NCBI RefSeq assembly: GCF_947495025.1
Contig: NZ_CANLXG010000004.1
Coordinates: 1-64,000 of the forward strand
DNA from: an uncultured Roseobacter sp.
GTDB taxonomy: Bacteria; Pseudomonadota; Alphaproteobacteria; Rhodobacterales; Rhodobacteraceae
Length of the DNA: 64,000 nt
Direction of reading: 5' to 3'
Position numbers and translations under genes: made by a program. The notes below the pieces were generated by a model. It was not told where the DNA came from, did no database searches, and saw only the letters and a list, made by a program, of their open reading frames with translations. Positions 20,201 through 27,483 of the stretch are shown piece by piece. How positions within the stretch are numbered: the stretch's first letter is position 1; each line of letters opens with the position of its first letter.

Positions 20201-22426
20201 GCCGTCGAGGCTGTCATCCCCTTCGCCGCCGGACAGCAGGTCGCTGTCAGACCCGCCAAAGAGCGTGTCGTTTCCGGTGCCACCGCGCAGTGTATCGTTC
20301 CCGGCCTGACCTTCCAGCCTGTCATTATCATCGCCGCCGTCGATAAGATCATTGCCGCCGCCACCGATCAGCCTGTCGCTGCCGGTACCGCCGTCGATCG
20401 TATCGTCACCCCAGTCGCCGGAAATGGTGTCGTTGCCAGCACCCCCATCCACGGCATCGGCCGCATCACCGCCGATGACGCTGTCGTCGCCTGCGCCAGC
20501 TGAAATATTCAGCCCGCTGTTGTCCGCAGATCCGTCAACAACATCCGCAAAATCAGAAAGGATCAGTGTTTCCGTTTCTTTAAAAGTGACTGTGTCCCGT
20601 CCGTCGGACAGATCACCCGCTTCGTCGCCAGAATAGGTAACTGTCACAGGACCGCTCAGACCAGAGGCATCGATTGCGTCATTGTCCGAGCCGCTCTCGC
20701 CGCCGGTGATTGTGTCAGCGCCGACGTTGTCCCGGACAACAAAAGTGTCGCTGCCTTCGCCACCGGACAGAGCATCGTCGCCCGCGCCGCCGGTGATACT
20801 GTCGTCTCCTGCGCCGCCGGTGATACTGTCATCTGACACGCCGCCCAGAATTGTGTCCGCGCCGCCGCCGCCGGTCAGCGAATTTTCCTCAGAAGTGCCG
20901 GTAAGGGCTTCTCCGGTATTTCCGGCCGTGTAGGTTCCCTGAAAATCCTCTGTGCTGATGGTCAGGACTTCTTCGAAAACGTCGCCGGCCTGATCAAAAG
21001 TCCGTACTGTCAGGTCAAAGGAACTGTCTGTCTCAAAGTCAATTTCCTGGCCTGCCCGCACCCGTATTTCGTTGCCGACGACTTCGAATTTGCCGGAAGG
21101 GTCAGACACGAGGCTGTAACTGTGATTGTCTCCAGCGTTGGAATCCACAGTCGACAGGAACGCAACAGTGTCGCCTGAGGGATCATAAGCGGCGGCAATC
21201 GTGCCGCCGTCTGCGATCGTCTCGCGAACCGTGCCGCCGGTCATTGTGATATCGGTGGGCGCCTGATTGTCGATATGCCCCGCGGCGACGTCGCCGTCGG
21301 CGAAACGGAACACCTCTGTTCCGGACACTGTATCGGTACCGTCGGGGCTACCCGGACGATTATCCACGACTGTAATCGCATCGCCGTCACGTGTGATAGT
21401 GTAGTCACTCCGGTTGCCGGAGAAGGTGATGGTATCGGTGCCGCCACCGCCTTCGATCAGATCGTCACCGCTCTGTCCGGCCAGCAGATCGTCTCCGGTT
21501 CCACCGCTTATCGTGTCATTGCCAGCACCACCGCTGAGCAGGTCATTCCCCTGTTCGCCGGACAGGGCATCCTGTCCGGATCCGCCGGTTGCCGTGTCAT
21601 CGCCGCCGCCTGCGGTGAGCCGGATGCCTGCGCTGTCTGCAGATCCGGTCACCACATCAGCCGCGTCTGACAGGTCAAGGTGCTCAATGCCGCTGAAGGT
21701 AATCGTGGCAGTGCCGTCTGTGATCGTGCCGGCCTCATCGCCAGTGTAGGTAACGGTCACCGGTCCGGACAGGCCGGAAAGATCGATCCGGTCAAAATCT
21801 GGTTCGATTTCGCTGCCGGTAATCGTGTCATCTCCGAAACCGTCTTCTATCACGAATGTTCTGTCAGAGGCTGTTTCAGGCGCATCCTCTGTATTTGCCT
21901 GTGTCGGGGCAGTGCTGTCTGACAGGGCAGTGTCGTCGGTTCGCTGGCCCTGCCGGGCTTCCGGTGCTGGCTGTGGTGGTCTGGAAGCTTCATCCTGTTG
22001 CCGATCTGTCCGGGAAGCTTGCGCATTTCCAGACTGCAGTGGAGGGGTGCCCGGCAGGTCGAGCGAGGCAGCGGTCTGCGGGTCGGCTGTTGAACCGGTG
22101 TTGTCAGGCGTGGCACTCCGGGGAGGCGTCGCCTGTGCCGGAGAGGTGCTTTGTCCGGGTGTGTCAACGGATCTGTCCTGGGGCGGGTTGCCTGCAGCGG
22201 GTTCGCCGTCCTGAACCTGATCCGGGACATGTGTCGCGGCGGCACTTTCGTCAAAAACGGAAAGCGCACCAAGAAAGGCCGCCCCGGCAGCGCCGACCTG
22301 CGCATCTGCGCCACCGGTCGAGCCGTTGTTCTGCAACGTGCCGGATTCTTTTTCAGTCTTGGACTTCTGTTCTGCCGCTGCACGCGCCTGCGTGCTGGCG
22401 CCAGGCTTTGCCGGACCACTACTCAT
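14285..22426 (-). CDS. Giant RTX calcium-binding protein with cadherin-like and LamG domains
   Basis: A 2713-residue acidic protein without an N-terminal signal peptide, as expected for a type I substrate with a C-terminal export signal. Residues 1-185 are low-complexity, rich in Ser/Thr/Pro/Gln. The rest alternates RTX nonapeptides (GGxGxDxxx type) with three cadherin-like segments (about 387-500, 1436-1540 and 2046-2156), a concanavalin-like LamG domain (about 1766-1976) and a recurring module of about 95 residues. That module starts like FVxEDGFGNDTITGG and contains SGPVTVTYTGDEAG; five close copies begin near residues 189, 561, 773, 1056 and 1624, and two divergent ones near 926 and 2526. 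A nearly pure nonapeptide block occupies about 2162-2530. The expected product is a secreted adhesin or matrix protein stabilised by calcium. The secretion genes follow directly downstream. Confidence 0.92.
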   Translation of the reverse strand: MSSGPAKPGASTQARAAAEQKSKTEKESGTLQNNGSTGGADAQVGAAGAAFLGALSVFDESAAATHVPDQVQDGEPAAGNPPQDRSVDTPGQSTSPAQATPPRSATPDNTGSTADPQTAASLDLPGTPPLQSGNAQASRTDRQQDEASRPPQPAPEARQGQRTDDTALSDSTAPTQANTEDAPETASDRTFVIEDGFGDDTITGSEIEPDFDRIDLSGLSGPVTVTYTGDEAGTITDGTATITFSGIEHLDLSDAADVVTGSADSAGIRLTAGGGDDTATGGSGQDALSGEQGNDLLSGGAGNDTISGGTGDDLLAGQSGDDLIEGGGGTDTITFSGNRSDYTITRDGDAITVVDNRPGSPDGTDTVSGTEVFRFADGDVAAGHIDNQAPTDITMTGGTVRETIADGGTIAAAYDPSGDTVAFLSTVDSNAGDNHSYSLVSDPSGKFEVVGNEIRVRAGQEIDFETDSSFDLTVRTFDQAGDVFEEVLTISTEDFQGTYTAGNTGEALTGTSEENSLTGGGGADTILGGVSDDSITGGAGDDSITGGAGDDALSGGEGSDTFVVRDNVGADTITGGESGSDNDAIDASGLSGPVTVTYSGDEAGDLSDGRDTVTFKETETLILSDFADVVDGSADNSGLNISAGAGDDSVIGGDAADAVDGGAGNDTISGDWGDDTIDGGTGSDRLIGGGGNDLIDGGDDNDRLEGQAGNDTLRGGTGNDTLFGGSDSDLLSGGEGDDSLDGSFGNDTMTGGAGNDTLSSWTGAAEMSGGDGSDKFRVFDGFNGTVIDGGEGGADNDIIDISGNSGPVTVSFTGDEAGKITDGNDTLTFTGIEQINLTPGDDVVTGAGLSGAAIAVNAGAGNDTIDGSDGNDRIAGGTGDDLLNGHDGDNTLLGGDGSDTLYAGSGNDSLDGGAGDDFLYVEGTDGSSTIDGGTGRDTLDFGGGAGGSTVVFSADDEGSFATDAGAAGRFSGIDDIDGTAGDDSIDARADDNGGSYLTGAGEDTVRTGDGADSVDAGTGDDLIETGAGNDTVIAGDGADTLSGGAGADLLSGGADADTFILEDGFGNDTITGGESGSDDDIIDASAMSGPVTVTYTGDEAGEITDGTDTLTFSGIERVVLTDHADQLDARADNTGVTVSAGDGNDTIYGSDQEDLINSGAGDDVVYTGQDDDTVDTGEGSDTVFLDATDRGNSNVLTDSGTSGTDRIVLDGAGGTYSIQGTFSAADGFEIIDGSGASGESLETKDARADFDFSDITLIGVDEISGTGAADTITGSAGDDNIDGENGNDLLSGGAGNDTISGASGNDTIRGDTGNDTLRGGDGNDSITGGQGDDFLDGDAGNDTLLGGGGDDLFEAHSGDDVVDGGDGNGDRIYYNGEMSGYDISYDADSDTFTITDLNSGNGDDGSDTVTGVEAFSFGGTTYTAAELASFATNVAPTDISFASGGSVRETVSDGGSIAAAYDPSGSTVATLSAADSPGNTHTFTLISDPSGRFEISGNEIRMRSDQSADFETDTTFDLTIRATDQWGASYDEVLTLTVEDFEGSYTAGNSGEAVNGTSEEDVISGGSGNDTISGGDGADTIHGREGNDRLLGDAGDDVIHAGDGDDLIRGGSGADTLDGGGDADRFVVEDGFGNDSITGGETTGSGNDQDVIDLSAVTGPVTAIYSGDEAGTITDGTDTITFSEVEQLILTEQADILDATSDGAGTAVDGGAGDDTLRAGSGSDSLDGGAGNDSLTGGAGADTLTGGAGDDVIDGGPGASGPAPVIRMDFSDNGSGTAADSSGNGHDGIYQGNAVSGGSGWNGTGSALVLDGSGDYVEIPDSGDFDLAEGSISIRFNADNLDSRGTLFSRDSRYFDDGGHLDAEIGTDGSVRVRLQSDSDSYYVTSGAGVVSPGEWHHVAVTFGPDGLHLYVDGTEVDSDSYTGGLTGNDEPWTLGASQITSGDGTADNLQDYFTGQLDDFVVYGEQIDASGIASLGTGGNGGTDTVVYSGDIAGFTIVYDDATDTFSVTDTNTSDGLDEGTDTITGVENFVFGGTAYSHDEMVGIAGGGNSAPAEPAVASGGEVAENSAGGTVAATLSSTDPDGDPVSYAITDANGNPVADTRFEISGNEIRVRSGADLDFESADSHTVYVVASDGDATSAPQAITITVSDIAEALNIGSGVSFSDAGVAETSVTSGGGNDTISGNAGHDNIDAGDGNNVISTGSGDDTIAAGSGHDTIAAGDGANQVDSGAGNDSITSGDGNDNITAASGDNLIASGEGNDTVVTGAGRDSIDAGSGMNSVSAGDGNDTITSGSGADSIDAGTGDDSVSSGDGNDTVVSGGGRNTVNAGEGANYVATGDGNDSISSGSGSDTIQSGGGNDTVNSGGGSDYVAAGNGDNVVNAGNGANWVTAGTGDDRITTGSGSDTIQSGSGNDSLISGDGNDYISAGDGADTIDSGSGADTIYAGSGSDSIVTGAGNDFISASSGNDTVISGADNDSIYGGTGNDVIQAGDGNDLIQGQWGNDTIDAGGGDDRIQISESADSDSIAGGSGMDTLDFVGWAGTDIAFTGDGSGTYAYTDGGGSNGTFTGIEAIEASRYDDTVDLTGHDSGAVVSGYGGDDEIIGGGGDDLLSGGSGDDAFYIAAMQGNDTIDGGAGASWTDTLHLDGMGGGGANISGNTVDGDGWTLMLDGGHTVTSLNSGVLEMSSDASGVVSFDDGGSVSFTDLERITW
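14880..15935 (-). repeat. Uninterrupted RTX nonapeptide block within the giant RTX gene
   Basis: About 350 residues made almost entirely of nine-residue units such as SGDGNDTIT and AGSGSDTIQ, roughly 38 in a row. At the DNA level it is a degenerate 27-bp tandem repeat. It should fold as a calcium-dependent parallel beta-roll. Slippage or recombination here could change copy number, so assembly from short reads needs care. Confidence 0.85.
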
Positions 22427-22652
22427 TACACTTTTCCACTCACCATGCGCGGCAAAATCCGCCGCAGCGCGCGCACTAAAGGCGATAGTTCTTAACAGGT
22501 GGTAAAATTAACTAAAAACCCATTCATATCAGGGTCAGCGCCGGCAATCCGGCCACTGTGTTCTGATAACTTCAGGTAAATCTTTAGGCGCTAACTCCGG
22601 AAAAGAGCGTTCTTTTCGGGCGCTGAAGATTTCTGCAGAGAGCTGTCAGGCC
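22427..22652. promoter_or_regulatory. Divergent promoter region between the RTX gene and the glycosyltransferase gene
   Basis: This 226-bp gap separates two divergent genes and is AT-richer than its surroundings at 22495-22530. It must hold the RTX operon promoter and probably that of the glycosyltransferase gene. I cannot define -35/-10 boxes with confidence. Confidence 0.5.
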
Positions 22653-23909
22653 GTGAAAATCCTTTTCGTCCATAAGAATTTCCCGGCTCAGTTCGGCCGT
22701 CTGGCGAACTGGCTTGCCGGTCAGGGATGGGATGTCACTTTCGCTACCGCACGCAAAGGAGCCCGCTCCGACCAGATGCGGATTGTACCGTTTCGCGAAC
22801 ACCGGGAGCCATCAGCCAGTACCCATCATTATCTGACAGGTACAGAGCGGGCTGTAATCGCCGGTCAGGGGATGGTGCGCGCCGCGATTGCGCTGCGCGA
22901 GCAGGGGTACATCCCTGATGTCGTCGTGGCGCATTCCGGCTGGGGCGTTGGGTTTTTCATCAAGGACGTCTGGCCCGAGACGCAATATGTTCAGTATGCC
23001 GAATGGTATTACAGTTTTCCACATGCGGACGGCACGCCCTATTTTACCGCGCAGCACCCCGTAGAGGAAAGTGCCAGAGCACGCTCGCGGAATGCGCCCT
23101 TCTGGCTGGATTTCAGTGCAGCCGACGCCACAATCTGCCCGACGCGCTATCAGGCGTCGCGGTTTCCTGAAAAAGTGCGGGACCACATCACCGTACTGAG
23201 CGATGGTTTTGATACAAAAACACATTGCCCCGGACCACGTGATCCGGACTTTTTGCAGATGCATGGAATTCCGCCGGATGCCAGCGTGGTAACGTACATT
23301 GCCCGCGGCATGGAACCGACACGCGGTTTCCCGGAAGTGATGAAGGCCGCTGAACGACTTCACAGAGCCCGCCCGGACGTGCATGTCGTCATCATCGCTG
23401 ATGACCGGGTTGCCTATGGTCCCAAACCTGACGGCGCCTCGTGGAAAGAGCGCATGCTTGCAACGCTGGATCTCGACCTGACACGCCTGCATTTCACCGG
23501 GCTGGTTTCGCGCTCTGATATGATCCGGTATCTGCGCGCATCCGACGCGCACCTTTACCTCTCGGCGCCATTCGTTCTGTCGTGGTCATTTGTCGAGGCG
23601 ATGTCCTGCGGGGCTCCTCTGATTGCTGCACGGTCAGCACCGGTAGAAGAATTCATGACGCATGAAACCGAAGGGTTGCTGGTGGATCCGTATAATACCG
23701 GAGAAGTGGCCGATTGGGTTGTGCGCCTGCTGGACGACAGGGATCTTGCTCGCAGCCTGGGCTCGGCTGCCCGTGACAGAATTGTGCGTCGCTATGATGC
23801 AGATACCATCGTTTTCCCTGATGCAGCGCGTTTCCTGTCTGATCTTCTGGCGCACTCTCCACGCGCCGCAGGGAGTCCGCCAAACACTGGCAGGCCGATA
23901 CAGGCATAG
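22653..23909 (+). CDS. Family 4-type glycosyltransferase (GT-B fold)
   Basis: A 418-residue protein with the two-domain GT-B layout. The N-terminus begins with a Rossmann strand and basic loop (MKILFVHKNFPAQFGRL). The C-terminal domain contains the donor-binding motif SFVEAMSCGAPLIAARSAPV, with the Glu-x7-type motif of retaining GT4 enzymes. The start is a GTG at 22653 with only a weak ribosome binding site. It should transfer a sugar from a nucleotide donor in the cytoplasm; acceptor and sugar are unknown. Its divergent position next to a secreted RTX protein suggests a role in surface polysaccharide or in modifying surface components, but this is context only. No other polysaccharide genes are nearby. 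Confidence 0.85.
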   Translation: MKILFVHKNFPAQFGRLANWLAGQGWDVTFATARKGARSDQMRIVPFREHREPSASTHHYLTGTERAVIAGQGMVRAAIALREQGYIPDVVVAHSGWGVGFFIKDVWPETQYVQYAEWYYSFPHADGTPYFTAQHPVEESARARSRNAPFWLDFSAADATICPTRYQASRFPEKVRDHITVLSDGFDTKTHCPGPRDPDFLQMHGIPPDASVVTYIARGMEPTRGFPEVMKAAERLHRARPDVHVVIIADDRVAYGPKPDGASWKERMLATLDLDLTRLHFTGLVSRSDMIRYLRASDAHLYLSAPFVLSWSFVEAMSCGAPLIAARSAPVEEFMTHETEGLLVDPYNTGEVADWVVRLLDDRDLARSLGSAARDRIVRRYDADTIVFPDAARFLSDLLAHSPRAAGSPPNTGRPIQA

Positions 23910-24082
23910 GTTCAGCACGGAGTGGCACAATCCGGTTGCATCGTCTTGTGGAAAAGACTGTATGCGCCCAGCCGGCACTTGTTCAGCCTGATTGCAATCA
24001 GTGCCGATGCGCGGCAGCGCAGGTGAACTTGTTCCTGGCCCGCCTTCATTCGGGCACTGCTCAATCTGATGCACCCGGGCGC

Positions 24083-24382
24083 CTATCCGCTGTCTGACAG
24101 ACCCTCTGTGATTGTCACGGATGCATGGCAGGCACCCTCGCGCTGCTGGCGTGCCATCTGGTACGCCTGTGATGCATAACAGGCAAGTGCGCGCTCCTTA
24201 CTGTCAAATTCAATGATCACATGTCTTTGCCATGGATCGCCTTCGAGCGTGGTAGAATCCCCGCCCCGGGCGACAAACCGTGCGCCGTACTCTGCAAAAG
24301 CTTTTGGTGCATGGTGCTGATAACCGGCATAGCGTTCCGCATCGGTTATCGTGACATGTGCAATCCAGTAGCCTTTAGCCAT
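24083..24382 (-). CDS. DUF1330 family small protein
   Basis: A 99-residue protein that begins MAKGYWIAHVTITDAERY and contains ARFVARGGDSTTLEG and RHVIIEFDSKERALACYAS, all typical of the dimeric alpha-beta barrel DUF1330 family. The ATG at 24382 is chosen over the upstream frame extension because family members start at this residue. The gene overlaps the end of the gntR gene by eight bases and is therefore translated from the same message. Family members often sit in catabolic clusters; the reaction is not established. Confidence 0.85.
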   Translation of the reverse strand: MAKGYWIAHVTITDAERYAGYQHHAPKAFAEYGARFVARGGDSTTLEGDPWQRHVIIEFDSKERALACYASQAYQMARQQREGACHASVTITEGLSDSG

Positions 24383-25076
24383 CTGCGGTCTCACCTTTCT
24401 GTGTGTCCAGAAACGGCTGCGCTGTGCGCCCGGCATCACTGATGTGCTCCTCGACAGCAGCCCGGGCGTCTTCCGGTGATCCGCTCAGGATAGCTGCGTG
24501 GATGCTGCGCATGTGCTCTATCCCTGGCCTGGATCTGTCCTTTGCTGCAATTGTCAGGGCACGCAACCTGCTGATCCGTCCGTTAAGTCTCTGTACCACT
24601 TCCCAGGCGATCGTATGCCCTGCTGCTTCGAAAATGATCTGATAGAACCGCGTTGTTGCCTGGAGCAGCCGGGACCATTCGGTGTCGTGCAGGGTGTCTT
24701 CGAGCACGTGCAGAGCATTGGTCAGATCCCGTGCAATACGTTCGTTTCTGTTGCGTGCACAGGCGGCTGCCGCTGACCCTTCCAGCTGGCGTCGGATGTC
24801 ATAGATCTGCTGTGCCTGATCCCAGCTCAGCGTTGCAACAACAGGCCCGCGGTTCGGCAGGATTTCGACCAGGCCTTCCGCTTCGAGGAAACGGATTGTC
24901 TCGCGAATGACAGTACGGCTGACGCCAAGCTGGTCGCACAGAGGTCGCTCGACCAGCCGCTCCCCCGGTGCAAAGTGTCCGTCGATAATGGCTTCCCGCA
25001 TGCGTGCCTGTACGATGTCCCGCAGTGTCTGAGGGGCCTGTTCGATTTTGCGAAGTGCGGTCTTTGGTGCGGCCAT
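24375..25076 (-). CDS. GntR-family regulator, FCD subfamily
   Basis: A 233-residue repressor-type protein. The winged helix lies at about residues 15-75 (ARMREAIIDGHFAPGERLVE, then LGVSRTVIRETIRFLEAEGLVE). The all-helical FCD ligand-binding domain fills residues about 90-220 and includes the metal-binding His region HMRSIHAAILSG. The ATG at 25076 is preferred to an in-frame TTG at 25106. It is divergent from the operon beginning at 25179, and the gap contains a palindrome of the class bound by FCD regulators. It is therefore the likely local regulator of both directions; the effector is probably a carboxylic acid intermediate. Confidence 0.9.
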   Translation of the reverse strand: MAAPKTALRKIEQAPQTLRDIVQARMREAIIDGHFAPGERLVERPLCDQLGVSRTVIRETIRFLEAEGLVEILPNRGPVVATLSWDQAQQIYDIRRQLEGSAAAACARNRNERIARDLTNALHVLEDTLHDTEWSRLLQATTRFYQIIFEAAGHTIAWEVVQRLNGRISRLRALTIAAKDRSRPGIEHMRSIHAAILSGSPEDARAAVEEHISDAGRTAQPFLDTQKGETADG

Positions 25077-25116
25077 GCCCGTGTTTACCAGCGCACCCGG
25101 AAGCAAACAAGGATTA

Positions 25117-25143
25117 TTGACATACGGTATTATGGTATACCAT
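25117..25143 (+). promoter_or_regulatory. Putative GntR operator and -35 box of the catabolic operon
   Basis: ATGGTATACCAT at 25132-25143 is a perfect 12-bp palindrome that contains the TnGTnnnACnA core typical of FadR/FCD-type GntR sites. A consensus-like TTGACA lies at 25117-25122, so a bound repressor would cover the promoter. A related half-site, CGGTAT, precedes it. Binding by the adjacent GntR protein is inferred from position and pattern. Confidence 0.6.
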
Positions 25144-25178
25144 AGTTACGGCTCAGTATTCCTGACCCGGAAAGCCAT

Positions 25179-25781
25179 ATGCCTGCCGAAATCCGAAAGA
25201 CGCTCCTTCATGTTGAAAACACCCTGATCGAGGGCGGGCGGCCAGCGACTGTGCCGCTGCGGCTGATTGCTGCGATGGCGGTGATCAGCAACCCGTGGTC
25301 CGGAAAGGGTTTCGTCGAAGATCTGTCACCTGAAATCCGCGATTGTGCACCCGGTCTCGGCGCGTTGCTCACCGAAATGATCCTCGATGCGGCAGGTGGC
25401 GGTGACAGGGTCGAGGGTTATGGAAAATCAGCAGTCGTCGGACTGAACGGCGAGGTAGAGCACGCTTCTGCTCTGATACACACGCTGCATTTCGGCAACC
25501 ATTACCGCAATGCCGTGGGTGCCAGGTCCTATCTTTCCTTCTGCAACACACGCGGTCCGGCCAACGCGCCGCTTATGATCCCGCTGATGGACAAGCACGA
25601 CGGTGGACGCCGCTCACACTACCTGACCATTCAGACATCGGTAGCGGATGCACCGGCGGCAGATGAGATACTGATTGCGCTGGGCGCCTCCATCGGCGGC
25701 AGGCCGCACCACCGCATTGGTGACCGGTATCAGGACCTGAAGGAGCTGGGTCATGACGCAGACAATCCTGCCGCTGTCTGA
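25179..25781 (+). CDS. PF06684 (DUF1185, 'amino acid synthesis') family protein
   Basis: A 200-residue soluble protein that matches the PF06684 family along its whole length (VISNPWSGKGFVEDLSPEI near residue 37; GKSAVVGLNGEVEHASALIH near residue 85; an SHYLTIQTSVADAP segment near 145). Structures of this family show a chorismate-mutase-like fold, but no reaction is proven. It is the first gene of a five-gene operon and overlaps the following hydrolase gene by 29 bases. The operon otherwise encodes a two-component flavin oxygenase, a hydrolase and an aldehyde dehydrogenase, so a role in handling a ring-cleavage product is likelier than in biosynthesis. Confidence 0.8.
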   Translation: MPAEIRKTLLHVENTLIEGGRPATVPLRLIAAMAVISNPWSGKGFVEDLSPEIRDCAPGLGALLTEMILDAAGGGDRVEGYGKSAVVGLNGEVEHASALIHTLHFGNHYRNAVGARSYLSFCNTRGPANAPLMIPLMDKHDGGRRSHYLTIQTSVADAPAADEILIALGASIGGRPHHRIGDRYQDLKELGHDADNPAAV

Positions 25782-26565
25782 AAGCGGGCTTCGGGTTTCG
25801 CTGCGCGAAGCGGGCGCCGGCGACACAATTCTCCTGATACACGGCGTTGGCCTGCAGTCCGCCGCATGGCAGCCGCAGATAGACGCGTTGCGGCGACGTT
25901 ACCGTGTTATTGCAGTTGACATGCCCGGGCATGGCGGCAGCGACGCGTTGCCAAAGGGCAGCGACCTGCCTGGTTTTGTGGACTGGTGTCGTCAGGTCGT
26001 CCGGCAGACCCGGAGCGGCCCGGTCAGTATCGTTGGTCATTCCATGGGAGCGCTGATTGCGGCGGGATTTGCCGTGCAGTTTCCGGACATGACCCGCCGG
26101 GTCGCACTGCTCAACGGCGTTTTCCGCCGCGGTGCGGAGGCAAGGGATGCGGTAACGGCGCGGGCTGATCGGATTGCTGCCGGCGACATTGATGTGGATA
26201 CGCCGCTGCAGCGCTGGTTTGGAGCAAGCCCGTCAGAGATCGCTGCGCGGGAGCGCGTGGCTGGCTGGCTCAGTGACGTAAACCCGCGCGGTTATGCGAC
26301 GGCCTACAGCGCTTTCGCGCGTGGTGACGCCACATATGCCGACAGGTTTGGCAGTATTTCCTGCCCTTTTCTGGCGATGACAGGCGATATGGACCCGAAT
26401 TCCACACCGGCGATGTCACGACAGATGGCCAACATCGTGGCGAAGGGTGAGGTATGTGTCATCAGGGGGCACCGGCACATGATTAACCTGACCGCACCAG
26501 ATGCCGTGAATGCGCATCTGACAGACTGGCTTGACCGCACCGCGGAAACGGAGGCCGCGGTATGA
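25753..26565 (+). CDS. Alpha/beta-fold hydrolase
   Basis: A 270-residue cytoplasmic hydrolase with an intact catalytic triad: oxyanion-side LLIHGVGLQ near residue 27, nucleophile Ser97 in GHSMG (95-99), acid Asp in TGDMDPNS near 215 and base His at 240 or 242 in GHRHMINL. The family hydrolyses esters, lactones, carbamates or C-C bonds. It resembles RutD and enol-lactonase-like proteins in size and layout. Its start lies inside the preceding gene and its stop overlaps the next start as ATGA. It is the only hydrolase of this fold in the window with a complete triad. Confidence 0.88.
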   Translation: MTQTILPLSESGLRVSLREAGAGDTILLIHGVGLQSAAWQPQIDALRRRYRVIAVDMPGHGGSDALPKGSDLPGFVDWCRQVVRQTRSGPVSIVGHSMGALIAAGFAVQFPDMTRRVALLNGVFRRGAEARDAVTARADRIAAGDIDVDTPLQRWFGASPSEIAARERVAGWLSDVNPRGYATAYSAFARGDATYADRFGSISCPFLAMTGDMDPNSTPAMSRQMANIVAKGEVCVIRGHRHMINLTAPDAVNAHLTDWLDRTAETEAAV

Positions 26566-27479
26566 CCGGTATCGATCCGAGAGCGCTACGGTCGGCATTT
26601 GGCAGTTTCATGACTGGTGTCACTGTGGTGACGGCAATGGATGACCACCAGAAACCTGTGGGTTTCACAGCAAATTCATTTACGTCTGTGTCGCTTGAAC
26701 CCCCGCTTTTGCTTGTGTGCCTCGCAAAAACCTCCGGCAACTATGACGTGCTGACCGCAGCAGCGAATTTTGCGGTCAACGTCCTGGCCGAAGATCAGAC
26801 GGAAGTCTCGAATACATTTGCCCGCCCCGTTGAGGACCGTTTCGCAACGGTGAAATGGCGCAGAGGGCCAAACGGTGGGCCGGTGCTGGAAGGTGTATGC
26901 GCGTGGTTTGACTGCAGCATGCACCAGCAGGTGGACGCTGGCGACCATGTGATCCTGGTCGGTGAGGTGCAAGCGTTCGACAGTACACCCGCGCCGGGTC
27001 TGGGATATGTGCGGGGCGCCTATGTGACACCATCAACCGGGGCGGACCTGCTGACATCCGGCACCGACCTTGTCGTTTCGGCGATCATCATCCGGGACGG
27101 ACACGTGCTGCTTGTAGACAGTGGTGACGGAGGATCAGGCCTGCCCGAAGCCGCAGTAAAGACAGATGGTGCGTCCGCTGCTCTGACAGCGCTGATTGCT
27201 GGAACCGACGTGCCCGCTGAGCCTGGTTTTGTTTATTCGGTTTTTGAGGACACCGGCAGACGCCGTCAGCACATTTCGTTTCTCTGTCAGGCGGACGCCG
27301 GGGTGCCGTCACGCGGCACATTTGTACCTCTGAGTCCTGCTGCGCTGGACGACATATCTGATCCGGCAGTCCTTTCCATGCTGGAAAGGCTCTCGCAGGA
27401 AATGGAACTGGGGCAGTTCGGCATCTATTTCGGAAATCAGAACAGGGGCCAAGTACGCCCGGTATTGCAGGGAGACTGA
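26562..27479 (+). CDS. Flavin reductase with C-terminal Nudix-like domain
   Basis: A 305-residue two-domain protein. Residues 1-160 are a flavin reductase of the HpaC/RutF family (FGSFMTGVTVVTA, FTANSFTSVSLEPPLLL, FAVNVLAEDQ and the terminal GDHVILVGEVQAF motif). It should supply reduced FMN to the LLM oxygenase encoded next. Residues about 167-300 look like a Nudix fold (VVSAIIIRDGHVLLVDSGDG, then YSVFED). The Nudix box, however, lacks the REUxEE glutamates and reads SAALTAL at that position, so pyrophosphohydrolase activity is unlikely. Most reductases of this family are only about 170 residues long. The extra domain may bind a nucleotide, flavin or pathway metabolite. Confidence 0.85.
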   Translation: MTGIDPRALRSAFGSFMTGVTVVTAMDDHQKPVGFTANSFTSVSLEPPLLLVCLAKTSGNYDVLTAAANFAVNVLAEDQTEVSNTFARPVEDRFATVKWRRGPNGGPVLEGVCAWFDCSMHQQVDAGDHVILVGEVQAFDSTPAPGLGYVRGAYVTPSTGADLLTSGTDLVVSAIIIRDGHVLLVDSGDGGSGLPEAAVKTDGASAALTALIAGTDVPAEPGFVYSVFEDTGRRRQHISFLCQADAGVPSRGTFVPLSPAALDDISDPAVLSMLERLSQEMELGQFGIYFGNQNRGQVRPVLQGD

Positions 27480-27483
27480 GCAG

